Shown: in pieces, positions 1 to 8,832 of the stretch
Numbering within the stretch: position 1 is the stretch's first letter
Layout: each line of letters begins with the position of its first letter
Assembly (NCBI RefSeq): GCF_028687635.1
Contig: NZ_JAQTZS010000022.1
Coordinates: forward strand, 1-46,918
Origin: Malikia sp.
Lineage (GTDB): Bacteria; Pseudomonadota; Gammaproteobacteria; Burkholderiales; Burkholderiaceae_C
Reading direction: 5' to 3'
DNA: 46,918 bases
Notes under the pieces: model-generated
Database searches by the model: none
What the model saw: the letters and a program-made list of their open reading frames with translations, nothing else
Told to the model about the DNA's origin: nothing
Made by a program: the position numbers and the translations under genes

Positions 1-239
1 TGGATCGGGCAGATGTTCTGGCCGTTCGGGCCCAGCAGGTCGAACCAGAACAGGCTCAGGCGGGTCAGCAGCTCGCCCTTGCCGGGAATCGGCTCGCCCA
101 TGATGACGTCGAAGGCGCTGATGCGGTCGGACGCGACCATCAGGATGCGGTCGTCGCCCACGGCGTAGTTGTCGCGCACCTTGCCGCGTGCGAGCAAGGG
201 CAGGGACTTGAGGGCGGAGGTGTGGAGTGCGTGGGTCAT
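1..239 (-). CDS. purC: SAICAR synthase, N-terminal part (runs off window)
   Basis: Phosphoribosylaminoimidazole-succinocarboxamide synthase, a cytosolic ATP-dependent enzyme of de novo purine synthesis that joins aspartate to CAIR. Only the first 79 or so residues are inside the window. They contain the family's N-terminal signature: a GKVRDNY glycine-rich nucleotide-binding segment near residues 19-25, followed by [15 protein letters not shown] and then GEPIPGKGE. The ATG at 239 opens the conserved N-terminus. In Burkholderiales purC commonly lies downstream of fba, and here a kinase gene and an sRNA locus sit between them. The identification is firm; the C-terminal part is not visible. Confidence 0.95.
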   Translation of the reverse strand, partial: MTHALHTSALKSLPLLARGKVRDNYAVGDDRILMVASDRISAFDVIMGEPIPGKGELLTRLSLFWFDLLGPNGQNICPI

Positions 240-267
240 GGACAAGGGTGCCAGAATAAAGTGCTCG

Positions 268-273
268 ATTATC
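268..273 (-). promoter_or_regulatory. Possible extended -10 element for purC
   Basis: Read on the minus strand this is GATAAT preceded by TGC, an extended -10 form, placed about 30 bases upstream of the purC ATG. I see no convincing -35 hexamer at 16-18 bases. The call rests on the hexamer and its position only. Confidence 0.35.
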
Positions 274-419
274 GCAAGTCTTGCGTTTCCAGCCCAGCGC
301 GTCCGTGCTGGCTCAGCCATGCCCGCAGGCCGGTTTCATTGCATCGTAAATGATCAATGTGAATACCCTGAAAAAATGAAATGAGATCGCTGGCGAATGG
401 AAAGGATTTGTAGTAAATT

Positions 420-502
420 CAGGTCCGGGATTCGTCCCCGTCGCTTACCTCCCTGGCGGCGAGCCGGAAGGCTTTCCCAGCCCCCTTGAGGGGCTTTTTT
501 TT
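420..502 (+). ncRNA. Small RNA 1 with anti-Shine-Dalgarno loop (sibling of 30324-30430)
   Basis: No gene occupies 240-553; this is the main structure in it. The segment folds as three hairpins. Stem 1 is GGGA/TCCC (427-430 with 435-438) closed by a TTCG tetraloop. Stem 2 is CGTCGC/GCGGCG (439-444 with 456-461, one G-U pair) with loop TTACCTCCCTG at 445-455. Stem 3 is AGCCCC/GGGGCT (479-484 with 490-495) running into eight T residues, a rho-independent terminator. The loop of stem 2 differs by one base from that of the second sRNA in this window, and both share AAGGCTT(T)CCCAGCCCC before the terminator. The loop can pair with Shine-Dalgarno purines. A -10-like TAGTAA lies at 411-416, with no clear -35. 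It may belong to the betaproteobacterial toxic/anti-SD sRNA group, which I recall as a described family; that assignment is from memory. Confidence 0.72.
479..502 (+). terminator. Rho-independent terminator of small RNA 1
   Basis: A six-base-pair GC-rich stem (AGCCCC with GGGGCT, loop CTTGA) is followed directly by a run of eight T residues. It ends the plus-strand sRNA and lies between purC and the kinase gene, both of which run on the minus strand. Confidence 0.8.
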
Positions 503-553
503 GCCTGTCGTACGCTGGCTGGTCGACCGGATGGGCCAGACCGTGGCGCCGAC

Positions 554-1891
554 TCAGCGTCCGCTGGCGCGCAGCCGAGCCAGGGCCGCGACGATGGCCG
601 GCAAGCCGGGGCGACGCGCGGGCAGCGGGTCCAGGCAGGCGTCGCGCAGCGCCGCCAGTCCGGCCAGTCGCGGATCGTCGCCCTGTGCGGGGTCGATGCG
701 CTCGATCAGCTCTTCGAGCAGGCAGCCGAAGGCGCGCAGTTCCAGCTGCTGCAGCGCCGAGGCCAGTTCCTGCGGCACACCGGCCAGCAGGGTCGCGGCG
801 CCGAAGTCGCCCAGCAGCGCTCGGCCGTTGCCGTCGTGCAGGATGTTGTGGCCGTAGAAGTCACCATGCAGCACGCCCCTGGCATGCAGATGCGCCAGCG
901 CCGAGGCCAGGCCGCTGGCCAGTTGCAGCGCCTGCCCAAGGCTCCAGCGGCTGTCGGCCGGGTAGATGTCCCGGGTGCAGGATTCCAGGCTGGGCGGAGC
1001 GGCCAGGCTGCGGAATTCCGGCCCGACCAGCGCCATCACCAGACCCTGCACGGCTTGCGGATGAGCCTCGATCCGGCCCAGCAGCGGGATCAGGTGGTCA
1101 TGCGCGCCACTCGCGAGGCAGGCCGCCATTTCGGATTCCGGCCGGCCGTCGCTGGTCATCTCGCCCTTGAACAGCTTGACCGCCACCGGCCGGGCCGGGT
1201 CTGTCTGCCGATGTTCGGCCCGGTGAATCACCCCGGAGGCCCCTTGGCCCAGGATCTGCTGCAGCTGCAGTTCTTGCCAGGCGATGGCGGCGATCGGGCT
1301 GTTCGCCAGCGTCGCCTGTTCGGCGTCGGCACAGCAGGGATTGCCGGCACCGGCCAGCCAGCTCAGCCTGGGCAGCGCCAGCAGCCAGCCGGGCAGCTCG
1401 GCCAGGCGGTTGGCCGAAATGCGCAGCAGCTCCAGGTTGTGGCAGGCCGCCATTTCGGACGGCAGCGCCCGCAGCCGGTTGCCGGCCAGGGCGAGCTTTT
1501 GCAGCCGGTCGCAGCGGCCGATCTCGGGCGGCAGCTGTTCGATCCGGTTGTCGGTCAGGATCAGCCAGCGCAGCCGGGACGGCAGCGCGGCACCCGCCAC
1601 GGTCTCGATCCGGCAGGACTTGAAGCCGACCATTTCGAGTTGTTCGCAGCGGCCCAGCACCTCGGGCAGCTCGGTGAAGGGGTTGTCCGAGCAGAACAGC
1701 ACGCGCAGCCGGTGCAGGCGCGGCAGGTCATCGGGCAGCTTGGTCAGCGCGTTGCCCGACAGGTCCAGGATTTCGAGCTGGTCGGCGAGCTCGAAGATCT
1801 CGCGCGGGAACTCGGTCAGCCCCGCGCGCAGCGTGAGCCGGCTGACACCGGCGAGCGCGCCGGCGCGCAGCTGCTCCAGCGTCTGGCTCAG
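554..1891 (-). CDS. Leucine-rich-repeat protein kinase
   Basis: Eukaryotic-type protein kinase with an N-terminal leucine-rich-repeat domain, presumably cytosolic because no signal peptide or membrane segment is seen. Residues about 15-185 carry repeats of the form LxxLxLxxNxLxxLPxxL. The kinase domain follows: glycine loop GQGASG near 215-220, the VAVK lysine near 239, HGD with the catalytic aspartate near 344, an asparagine near 349, and DFG at 362-364. All key kinase residues are present, so it is probably active; the substrate is unknown. Pseudomonads carry LRR kinases of this layout. It follows fba directly. No ATG, GTG or TTG is well placed: the first codon that matches the family's N-terminus (TLEQLRAG) is preceded by a CTG at 1891-1889 that overlaps the fba stop as CTGA. 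An AGGTGG lies just upstream. The start is therefore tentative. Confidence 0.85.
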   Translation of the reverse strand: MSQTLEQLRAGALAGVSRLTLRAGLTEFPREIFELADQLEILDLSGNALTKLPDDLPRLHRLRVLFCSDNPFTELPEVLGRCEQLEMVGFKSCRIETVAGAALPSRLRWLILTDNRIEQLPPEIGRCDRLQKLALAGNRLRALPSEMAACHNLELLRISANRLAELPGWLLALPRLSWLAGAGNPCCADAEQATLANSPIAAIAWQELQLQQILGQGASGVIHRAEHRQTDPARPVAVKLFKGEMTSDGRPESEMAACLASGAHDHLIPLLGRIEAHPQAVQGLVMALVGPEFRSLAAPPSLESCTRDIYPADSRWSLGQALQLASGLASALAHLHARGVLHGDFYGHNILHDGNGRALLGDFGAATLLAGVPQELASALQQLELRAFGCLLEELIERIDPAQGDDPRLAGLAALRDACLDPLPARRPGLPAIVAALARLRASGR

Positions 1892-2952
1892 TTGACCACC
1901 TGGGCCAGCTGGCCGGCGGCGTATTGGGCGGCGACGACCTGCAGGCTGTGGCCCTTGATCTTGCCGGCCTGGCCTTCGCAGCCGAATTCGAGGAAGCGCT
2001 GCTTGCACAGGGCCTGGGCGGCGGCGCGCGCGGGCTTGAGCCATTCGCGGGCGTCGAACTTGTCCGGGTTCTCGAACAGGAACTTGCGCACGGCGCCGGT
2101 CATCGCGAGGCGGATGTCGGTGTCGATGTTGATCTTGCGCACGCCGTACTTGATCGCTTCCTGGATTTCCTCGACCGGCACGCCGTAGGTTTCCTTCATC
2201 TGGCCGCCGTACTGGTTGATGATCGCCAGCAGGTCCTGCGGCACGCTCGACGAGCCGTGCATCACCAGGTGGGTGTTGGGGATGCGGGCGTGGATTTCCT
2301 TCACGCGCGAGATCGCCAGGATGTCGCCGGTGGGCTTGCGGCTGAACTTGTAGGCGCCGTGGCTGGTGCCGATCGCGATCGCCAGCGCGTCGAGCTGGGT
2401 CGCCTGGACGAAGGCGGCGGCTTCCTCGGGGTCGGTCAGCATCTGGCTGTGGTCGAGCTTGCCGGCCGCGCCGATGCCGTCTTCCTCGCCGGCTTCACCG
2501 GTTTCCAGGTTGCCCAGGCAGCCGAGCTCGCCCTCGACCGACACGCCGAGCTTGTGCGCCAGCTCGACCACGCGGCGCGTGACGTCGACGTTGTACTCGA
2601 AGCTGGCCGGGGTCTTGCCGTCTTCCAGCAGCGAGCCGTCCATCATGACCGAGGAAAAGCCCAGGTCGATCGCGCCCTGGCAGATCGCCGGGCTCTGGCC
2701 GTGGTCCTGGTGCATGACCAGCGGGATGGTGGGATAGGCCTCGACGGCGGCCTGGATCAGGTGCTTGATGAAGGACTCGCCCGCGTACTTGCGCGCGCCG
2801 GCGCTGGCCTGCAGGATCACCGGAGCGCCGGTTTCCTTGGCGGCCTCCATCACGGCCTGGACCTGTTCCAGGTTGTTGACGTTGAAGGCCGGGATGCCGT
2901 AGCCATTGGCGGCGGCGTGGTCCAGCAGTTCGCGCATCGAGACGAGAGCCAT
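1888..2952 (-). CDS. fba: Class II fructose-1,6-bisphosphate aldolase
   Basis: Zinc-dependent cytosolic aldolase that interconverts fructose-1,6-bisphosphate with DHAP and glyceraldehyde-3-phosphate, in glycolysis, gluconeogenesis and (where present) the Calvin cycle. The 354-residue protein begins [14 protein letters not shown]. It carries the class II landmarks: a metal-site VMHQDHGQS stretch, the conserved GELG motif, [18 protein letters not shown] and [10 protein letters not shown]. The ATG at 2952 begins the conserved N-terminus; longer readings upstream lack family similarity. The following kinase gene overlaps its stop codon. Upstream, where pyk is usually adjacent in this order, an accessory island intervenes. 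Confidence 0.97.
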   Translation of the reverse strand: MALVSMRELLDHAAANGYGIPAFNVNNLEQVQAVMEAAKETGAPVILQASAGARKYAGESFIKHLIQAAVEAYPTIPLVMHQDHGQSPAICQGAIDLGFSSVMMDGSLLEDGKTPASFEYNVDVTRRVVELAHKLGVSVEGELGCLGNLETGEAGEEDGIGAAGKLDHSQMLTDPEEAAAFVQATQLDALAIAIGTSHGAYKFSRKPTGDILAISRVKEIHARIPNTHLVMHGSSSVPQDLLAIINQYGGQMKETYGVPVEEIQEAIKYGVRKINIDTDIRLAMTGAVRKFLFENPDKFDAREWLKPARAAAQALCKQRFLEFGCEGQAGKIKGHSLQVVAAQYAAGQLAQVVN

Positions 2953-3026
2953 GGGATTTTTCCTGTGAAATTTGAGAAGCAGTTCTGACCAGAACGCATT
3001 GGCATCCGGGGCCAGGCAATCTTTTG

Positions 3027-3032
3027 ATTCTA
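3027..3032 (-). promoter_or_regulatory. fba: Candidate -10 element for fba
   Basis: On the minus strand this is TAGAAT, 75 bases upstream of the fba ATG and downstream of the res stop codon. The same hexamer precedes argS and lemA in this window. No strong -35 is visible. A promoter here would keep fba expressed despite the island inserted upstream. Confidence 0.4.
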
Positions 3033-3059
3033 CCGATGCGGCCCGGGATGTGATCGACT

Positions 3060-5777
3060 TCAACGCCGCAGGATCGCTTCCTCGAGCTGTTGCTCCAGCG
3101 ACCGGCCTGCCGGGTCGGCATCCGGCGCCACCGCGAGCAGGAACAGGCAGCGCCCGCCGCTGCTGGCCTGCCATTGCTGGCCGACCTGTGCTTTCTCGCG
3201 GGTGTCGTCGCTGCCCAGCAGATGCTTGCCCTTGTACTCCACCGCCAGCACGCGACCGTCGTCCAGTTCGGCTACGAAGTCCGGGTAGAAGTAGTCGGTT
3301 GACGTGGGAAACCAGAACGAGAAGCGCTCGTCGCGCTCGACGTTGCGCACCCAGTGCTTGACGCGCCGCTCCTCGTCGAGCGCGCGGGCGCACAGGAATT
3401 CCTCGGAGAGCTTGCCGCCGTCGGTGCGGTAGCGCAGATCGTGGATGCGGTGGCTGCCGTGGTAGTGCTTCTGGAAACGGTAGCTGCCCTGGTAGAACGG
3501 CGGCCGGCCCGGGTAGCGATCCGGGTGGAAGGTGAAGTGGTAGCGGAAGCTGTCCGCCAGCACGGGTGCCGCGGTCAGACCGGCAAGCGCCTGCTGGAAG
3601 CCGTGGACGACGGCGCGCTGGCGGCGCGCGTCCATTTCACGACGGACCGCCTCGGCCAGCGGGTTCCTGGCGCGGACCAGCGCGGTCAGCGTGAAGCCGC
3701 GATCCCGTCGCAGATGCCGCACCAGGGCCAGCAGCCACTTCAGCATGACCGCCTGCACGATGTCGCGTTGCCGGCATTCACGGTCCAGCCAACGGACGAG
3801 ATCATTTTCGTCGGCGTGAGTCGGGACGGTGTTCAGGCCCAGCTGCTCGGGCTTGGCCACCTTGTAGCCGACCTGGCCGCCGTCGACGTCGATCTCGTAC
3901 GACTTGCCGCTCTCGCGCAGATGGAAGCCATCCAGTCGGACCGGCTCGGCGAAGAGGTCGAAATGGCCCAGCTCCGAGCAGAGTCGGCGGTCCAGCGGCT
4001 GCAGCTCGCCGTCGAAATCGAGGCAAATCTGCGGCAGCCTGGCGAACGGCACGCCGCGCGCGGCCGGCGCCTTCACCGCGTCCTGCCGGAGGCGCTCGCG
4101 CTCGATCGCTGCGCTGACGGCTTTTTGGGCCTTGCCGCTGAAGGCGCCGAGCAGGAAAGCCGCCACCTCGTCGTCCAGCTCGCCGCGCACGATCGCGGTC
4201 GCGCCGTTCGTCGTTGGCCGCAGCTCGACGAGCTGCGCCAGTGTCACGGGCAGCGTCGTCGCGGGCATCGAGGGCAAGCTGACGATGGCCTCGGGCAATT
4301 TGGGCTTGGTGATGGCCCCGGAGCCACCCGCGCCCGCGCTGTCTGTCGTGCCCGGCAGCACGACCTGGGCCGGCACGATCGCCATTGCGGCCTCGTAGGC
4401 ATTGAAGCCCATGTTCTTGATCAGCCGGTCGGTCAGCTCGTCGGCGACGCGAACGAAATTCGCCGACACGATGTGTGCGTAGGCCCGGTTCAGCTCCGGC
4501 TGCTGACGGACACGGGCGTAGGGCATGCGCAGTATGCGACCGAGCAGCTGCTCGACGTCCTTGGCGCTGTGGGCGTTCTGCAGGCTGCACAGCACGTAGG
4601 CGAAGGGACAGTCCCAGCCTTCCTTGAGCGCCTCCACGGTGACGACATAGCGCACCGGGCAGGTCGGCGAGCCAATGTTGACACCATCGAGCTCCTTCTG
4701 GTCGCCCGTCGCCACGGCGATCTGCTCGCGCGGCAGTTGCTCGCCGTCGGCATTGGTCAGATGCTGGATGAGCCGCTCGACCGTCACCTCGCCACCCTTG
4801 GCCTGGGCCTGGAACAGCAGCACTGGGCGGATGTAGTCCTTTTCCCGGGCAGCTGCCAGCTCCAGCCGATCCCGGGTCAGGATGGCGTCGCGTACCGCGT
4901 CCTGCCAGCCGGTGGGATGCTCCATCAGGACGATGGGCAGCTTGATCATGTCCTCCTGCTGCAGCTCCTGGGCACCGACGTGGAAGATCACGTTGCTGCC
5001 CTTGACCGGCGTGGCGGTCATCTCGACCAGGCAGGTCGGCGCCAGCCGGCGCAGCGTCTCGAAGGCCAGATGCGTGCGGTTGTTGTGTGCCTCGTCCACG
5101 ACCAGGATCGGCCGGTTCAGCGCGACCCAGTTCGCCAGCGAGGGCTTGACCCGGCCCAGGTCGGACGCTGACAGGTAGGGCTGCTTCTGCAAGTCGGCCT
5201 CGGTGACCTTGTCGAGATGCCCGGTCTGTTCCGGCGTCAGGCCCTGGAAATGCGGCGCCAGCGACTCGTCGAACGAGTAGACGTTGCGCAGCGTCGTGTC
5301 GCGCACCGCGAACGACTGGATCGTGGCCACCACGATCACCGCCGCGCTGCCGACCTCGTGCGGGCCGACCGTCGCGAGTTCGTCGAGCGCGCAGATGCGC
5401 ACGCGGTCGCCGAAATGCTCGGCCAGGCCGGCGTGGCAGGCATTGCCCGGCACGCGCAGCGCGGCCAGCGTCTGGGTGCGGATGGCGTCGGAAGGCACCA
5501 GCCACAGCACCACGGGCGCGTCGGTGTCGGCGTAGGCCTGGCCGACCCGCGCGACGGCATGCGCGGCCAGCGTGGTCTTGCCGCCCCCGGTCGGGATGCG
5601 CACGCACACCGCCGGCACGTCGCCCATCGTCGCGGTGTCGTAGGAAGTCTTCTGGCCAGTGCGGGCCATGGCCTCGTCCCAGGCCGCGACATGGTCCGCC
5701 ACGCGAGCGCGACGGAAGAAGGTTTCGAGCGCATCCAGCGTGTGCTGCTGGTAGCGTTTCAGCGAGAAGGTGGTCAT
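3060..5777 (-). CDS. res: Type III restriction enzyme, Res subunit (helicase-nuclease)
   Basis: Motor and nuclease subunit of a type III restriction-modification complex, which acts with Mod to cut DNA with unmodified sites. The 905-residue protein has an SF2 helicase core: Walker A PTGGGKTT at 62-69, DEAH at 228-231, an ATP/DNA coupling TAT motif in MTATPVKG, and the C-terminal helicase motif in [11 protein letters not shown]. At the C-terminus a PD-(D/E)xK nuclease site is visible: PD at 832-833 and ExK at 847-849 within YPDF...VEYKGKH. Length and order fit intact type III Res proteins. It starts 26 bases after mod, so the two form an operon. The gene shows no frameshift. It is at the left end of an island inserted between pyk and fba. 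Confidence 0.93.
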   Translation of the reverse strand: MTTFSLKRYQQHTLDALETFFRRARVADHVAAWDEAMARTGQKTSYDTATMGDVPAVCVRIPTGGGKTTLAAHAVARVGQAYADTDAPVVLWLVPSDAIRTQTLAALRVPGNACHAGLAEHFGDRVRICALDELATVGPHEVGSAAVIVVATIQSFAVRDTTLRNVYSFDESLAPHFQGLTPEQTGHLDKVTEADLQKQPYLSASDLGRVKPSLANWVALNRPILVVDEAHNNRTHLAFETLRRLAPTCLVEMTATPVKGSNVIFHVGAQELQQEDMIKLPIVLMEHPTGWQDAVRDAILTRDRLELAAAREKDYIRPVLLFQAQAKGGEVTVERLIQHLTNADGEQLPREQIAVATGDQKELDGVNIGSPTCPVRYVVTVEALKEGWDCPFAYVLCSLQNAHSAKDVEQLLGRILRMPYARVRQQPELNRAYAHIVSANFVRVADELTDRLIKNMGFNAYEAAMAIVPAQVVLPGTTDSAGAGGSGAITKPKLPEAIVSLPSMPATTLPVTLAQLVELRPTTNGATAIVRGELDDEVAAFLLGAFSGKAQKAVSAAIERERLRQDAVKAPAARGVPFARLPQICLDFDGELQPLDRRLCSELGHFDLFAEPVRLDGFHLRESGKSYEIDVDGGQVGYKVAKPEQLGLNTVPTHADENDLVRWLDRECRQRDIVQAVMLKWLLALVRHLRRDRGFTLTALVRARNPLAEAVRREMDARRQRAVVHGFQQALAGLTAAPVLADSFRYHFTFHPDRYPGRPPFYQGSYRFQKHYHGSHRIHDLRYRTDGGKLSEEFLCARALDEERRVKHWVRNVERDERFSFWFPTSTDYFYPDFVAELDDGRVLAVEYKGKHLLGSDDTREKAQVGQQWQASSGGRCLFLLAVAPDADPAGRSLEQQLEEAILRR

Positions 5778-5803
5778 CGTTATTCTGCCTGCTCGGTTTC
5801 TGG

Positions 5804-7345
5804 TCAGCGCGCGCGGATGTCGTAGGGGATCTGGCGGAAGGTGACGCCGGCTTCCTCCAGTCGCTGGTCGCCCAGCCGCGTCGTCTCGCCGTAGACCACC
5901 TTGCGCGCGGGCAGGGGCTGGCCGGCGGGCGTCGCGGCAGCGAGCAGCTGGTCGAGGTGCGCCAGCACCGGGCCGGTCAGCACGTTGCCACCGGCCGGCT
6001 TGCGGTCGCCCAGGATGCCGTTGTAGAGCAGGAACACCGCCGTGCCCTCATGCACGCCCAGCAGCGGCGAGTCGAAGCTGCGGGCCGCCGGTTCTTCGGT
6101 CTCGAAATGCCAGAGATAGCCCGCCAGCGCGCCGAACCTGACCTGCGGGTTGATGCCGCCGTCGGCGTCGAACACGGGTTCGCCGAGGGTGTGGAAGCGG
6201 AAGCCGCCGCCACCCTCCCAGCCGACCGCCTCGGAGATGCCGCCCTGCTCGCCAGCGATGACCTTTTCCAGACGCGGCAGGCAATGGGTGCGGGCGTGCT
6301 CGCCCATCTCGATGCCGATCCAGCGGCGGCCCATTTTTTGCGCGACGGCAGCCGTGGTGCCGGAGCCGAGGAAACTGTCCAGGACGATGTCGCTAGGTTG
6401 CGTTGCTATTTGAAAAATGCGTTGAATTAGGCGTTCAGGCTTGGGTGTGGCAAAGACGCTATCTCTGCCAAAGAGTGCGAGGAGTTCTTTTTTCGCCTCA
6501 TCCGTGTGTCCTGCATCTTCGTGTGCCCACCAAGTATTCGGGACGATGGCCGGTGCGTCGTCGAGATACTGTTTGAAGGCTGGAGCTCCACTGCCGTTAC
6601 GACCAAAGTAAGCCAAACCCTGGCGCACCAGTTCTTGCCATTGCTCTTCCGTTCTTGACCAGCAACGTCCCTGTGGTGGAAAGCGGGTGACTCCGGACGG
6701 GGTGACGATGGGGTACGAAAGGTTTGCCCTGAGATTTGGTGCATCCCACGGAATCGCGCGCCATGGCCCCCTGGGATCGCTGTCCGGGTTTGTGTATTGC
6801 TTCGCTTGTTCGGCGCTACGTGGCAGTCTGTTTCGAACCGCTCGCCATTTCTCAGGCGACTTCGTGTAGACGTGAATGGAGTTATGCGAAATCGAGAAAG
6901 TGGCGTCGCTTGACCGCGAGTAGCGGCTTTGCCAGGCGATTGTGGTCTGGAAACAAGGTCGACCAAACACCTCATCCATCAGCACCTTGAGGTAATGCGC
7001 CTCGTTGTCGTCGATCGTGACCCAGATGCTGCCATCCTCGGCCAGCAGCTCGCGCAGCAGTACCAGGCGCGGGTGCATCATGCTCAGCCACTGGCTGTGC
7101 TCCAGCTTGTCGTCGTAATGCTCGAACGCGCTCTGGGTGTTGTAGGGCGGGTCGATGAAGATGCATTTCACCCGACCCCGGTAGAACGGCAGCAGCGCCT
7201 TCAAGGCGAGCAGGTTGTCGCCCTGGATCAGCAGGTTGTCGGCGCTCGGGTCGCCATGCGCGGACTCGAAGTTCAGCAGGTGGTAGGGCACGGCGCCCGC
7301 CACGGTCACGGCTTGGGTCTTGTTCACCCAGTCGAGGAAGGGCAT
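5804..7345 (-). CDS. mod: Type III DNA methyltransferase, Mod subunit
   Basis: Site-specific adenine-type DNA methyltransferase that provides the recognition specificity for the restriction complex and protects host DNA. The 513-residue protein has the beta-class order: DPPYN catalytic motif at 65-69, then a target recognition domain at about 130-300, then the SAM-binding DSFLGSGTT at 323-331. The ATG at 7345 is preferred because an AGAGAG lies about nine bases upstream; a GTG at 7375 would add ten residues. The segment encoding the recognition domain (roughly 6415-6958) is visibly AT-richer than both flanks, which suggests exchange of the specificity domain. A TnpB element ends less than 100 bases upstream. 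All motifs are intact, so the enzyme is probably functional. Confidence 0.93.
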   Translation of the reverse strand: MPFLDWVNKTQAVTVAGAVPYHLLNFESAHGDPSADNLLIQGDNLLALKALLPFYRGRVKCIFIDPPYNTQSAFEHYDDKLEHSQWLSMMHPRLVLLRELLAEDGSIWVTIDDNEAHYLKVLMDEVFGRPCFQTTIAWQSRYSRSSDATFSISHNSIHVYTKSPEKWRAVRNRLPRSAEQAKQYTNPDSDPRGPWRAIPWDAPNLRANLSYPIVTPSGVTRFPPQGRCWSRTEEQWQELVRQGLAYFGRNGSGAPAFKQYLDDAPAIVPNTWWAHEDAGHTDEAKKELLALFGRDSVFATPKPERLIQRIFQIATQPSDIVLDSFLGSGTTAAVAQKMGRRWIGIEMGEHARTHCLPRLEKVIAGEQGGISEAVGWEGGGGFRFHTLGEPVFDADGGINPQVRFGALAGYLWHFETEEPAARSFDSPLLGVHEGTAVFLLYNGILGDRKPAGGNVLTGPVLAHLDQLLAAATPAGQPLPARKVVYGETTRLGDQRLEEAGVTFRQIPYDIRAR

Positions 7346-7367
7346 GTTGGGAGTCTCTCTTTGGTCT

Positions 7368-7384
7368 GGGGACACATTGTCCCC
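7368..7384. promoter_or_regulatory. Perfect inverted repeat upstream of mod
   Basis: GGGGACA and TGTCCCC form a seven-base inverted repeat separated by three bases, 23 bases upstream of the mod ATG. It could be an operator or an mRNA hairpin in the mod leader. No regulator gene is adjacent, so its role is open. Confidence 0.5.
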
Positions 7385-7419
7385 GTCCAGTCGGGTCGTC
7401 GGTCAGCAGGACGAGGATT

Positions 7420-7570
7420 TCCGTTCCGTCAGACTTGCTCATTCATGTGCAAACATGAACAAAGCTGACTTCCTGCTTCGCCGAGGCTGGTTTCGCCCCC
7501 GTCTTGCGACGGCGGCCAGAGCCCTCCTCTCCACAGGCTGAAACCGTGGAACTCACGGCCATGTTCTTGA
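7420..7570 (-). ncRNA. Predicted omega (guide) RNA of the first TnpB element
   Basis: In TnpB systems the guide RNA is transcribed from the 3' end of tnpB through the right end, with the guide lying just outside the element. Here the 3' coding end contains the right-end hairpin (7442-7459). The element border appears to be near 7434, so the guide would be read from bases just below that, in the mod leader. Extent is inferred from the family, not from transcripts. Confidence 0.4.
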
Positions 7571-8645
7571 GATTCACAGCCGCATTCACGTCGCGGTCGT
7601 GGACAGCGCCGCAGGCAGGACAGGTCCAGTTGCGCACCGACAGTGGTAGCTCGTCGAGTCGATGCCCGCAGCCCGAACAGGTCTTGCTGCTGGGGTACCA
7701 GCGATCCGCCACCACCACCTGCCCGCCGCGCATCGCGGCCTTGTAGTCCAGCTGCCGCCTGAACTCGAAGAAACCCATGTCGGCAATCGAGCGGGCCAGT
7801 CGACGGTTCCGGACCATGCCGCGCACGTTCAGGTCCTCAATGCCGATGGTGTGGAAGCGGCGCGTGAGGTCCGTCGTGAGCTGGTGCAGGGCGTCGGAAC
7901 GGATCGCCGCGATGCGCGCATGGAGCTTGGCCAGCCTGGCCCTGGCCTTGTTGCGATTGGCCGATCCTTTCTGCTTGCGGGACAGGCTGCGTGACAGCCG
8001 TTGCAGGCGGTACAGCAGCGCCTTGTGGGGCTTGGGACCGGGGATCGTCTCTCCCGTCGAGAGCGTCGCCAACGCCTTGACACCCAGATCCACACCCACC
8101 GCGCCTTGGTTCTCGGCTGGGGGTAGAGGTGAATCGTCCTGGGTATCGACGGCAAGGCTGACATACCAGCGATCGGCCACGCGGGAAACCGTGGCTGACA
8201 GGAGCTTGCCCGCGAAACGCAACGTCTCGCGCATCCGTACCCAGCCCAGGTTGGGGATGCGGATGCGCGAGTCGTCGAGACTGAACTGGTCGTTGCTGAG
8301 ACTGAAGCGGTCGTGCCGGCCTTTCTTGCGGAACTGCGGATAGCGGGCGCGGCCGGCAAAGAAGTTCTGGAATGCCTGACCCAGCTGGATGATCGCCATC
8401 TGCGGCGCGTTCTTGGTGACTTCGAGCATCCACGGGAACTGCTCGCGCTTGACGGCGTTGAGTTGGCGGCGCAAGGCAGCTTGGGAGGGCTTGGACAGCG
8501 TCGGATCAAGCTTGTGGGCCTCGTACTGGCGCTTCCACTCGGCCAACGCCCAGTTGTAGGCGAAGCGCGCCACGCCCGCCGCGCGGGCCAGATAGGTAGC
8601 CTGCGCGTTGTTCGGATCGAGGGCGATTTTGTGCGCGATCAGCAT
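7443..8645 (-). CDS. tnpB: TnpB RNA-guided nuclease (OrfB), canonical active site
   Basis: Member of the TnpB/OrfB_IS605 family, the transposon-encoded RNA-guided endonucleases related to Cas12. The 400-residue protein has all parts: an N-terminal OrfB domain, RuvC-I VGVDLG with Asp186, RuvC-II GIEDLN with Glu270, a four-cysteine zinc ribbon (Cys323, 326, 342, 345) and RuvC-III HDRDVNAA with Asp350/352. It therefore looks catalytically complete. The last codons overlap the right-end hairpin, the usual arrangement when the guide (omega) RNA comes from the 3' end of the gene. There is no tnpA partner. It lies between mod and the DUF1828 module. Confidence 0.93.
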   Translation of the reverse strand: MLIAHKIALDPNNAQATYLARAAGVARFAYNWALAEWKRQYEAHKLDPTLSKPSQAALRRQLNAVKREQFPWMLEVTKNAPQMAIIQLGQAFQNFFAGRARYPQFRKKGRHDRFSLSNDQFSLDDSRIRIPNLGWVRMRETLRFAGKLLSATVSRVADRWYVSLAVDTQDDSPLPPAENQGAVGVDLGVKALATLSTGETIPGPKPHKALLYRLQRLSRSLSRKQKGSANRNKARARLAKLHARIAAIRSDALHQLTTDLTRRFHTIGIEDLNVRGMVRNRRLARSIADMGFFEFRRQLDYKAAMRGGQVVVADRWYPSSKTCSGCGHRLDELPLSVRNWTCPACGAVHDRDVNAAVNLKNMAVSSTVSACGEEGSGRRRKTGAKPASAKQEVSFVHVCT

Positions 8646-8720
8646 GGCGGCATGATTCTGGCACGAACCCGCACGGCTTGAACAGGCCTGCAGTTCTTCC
8701 CGTCATGCCGTCACAGTGCG

Positions 8721-8759
8721 TGAGCAGGTATGAACATGAAAGAGAAGAATTGAGCAGGT
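8721..8759. repeat. Nine-base direct repeat in the element's left end
   Basis: TGAGCAGGT occurs at 8721-8729 and again at 8751-8759. It lies upstream of tnpB and is probably part of the element's left-end recognition region. Immediately beyond, at 8778-8785, is a run of eight C residues. Confidence 0.6.
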
Positions 8760-8832
8760 TTTACGGTAACTGAATGACCCCCCCCAGCGTGCGCCGGGCT
8801 GCTGAAAGTCTGGACTCTTGGGTTAGGTGACT

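Larger units (their letters stand above)
7434..8775 (-). mobile_element. IS200/IS605-type element carrying tnpB only
   Basis: The right end (low coordinates) has the hairpin TTCATGT-GCAA-ACATGAA at 7442-7459 followed on the minus strand by TGAGCAAG, typical of IS1341-like elements. The left end lies in 8646-8830, a 187-base stretch without a gene that contains the direct repeat TGAGCAGGT (8721-8729 and 8751-8759). There is no tnpA, so the element cannot transpose on its own. Exact borders are estimates; the high-coordinate border is the less certain. Confidence 0.65.

Noticed and set aside
836-2188. Long plus-strand open frame opposite the LRR kinase and fba
   Set aside because: Its translation is low-complexity Gln/Arg/Ala-rich text with no family pattern and is explained by the high GC of the genes on the other strand.
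8778-8785. Run of eight C residues as a phase-variable tract
   Set aside because: It lies between genes, not in a coding region or at a clear promoter spacer, so no switching effect can be argued from sequence alone.
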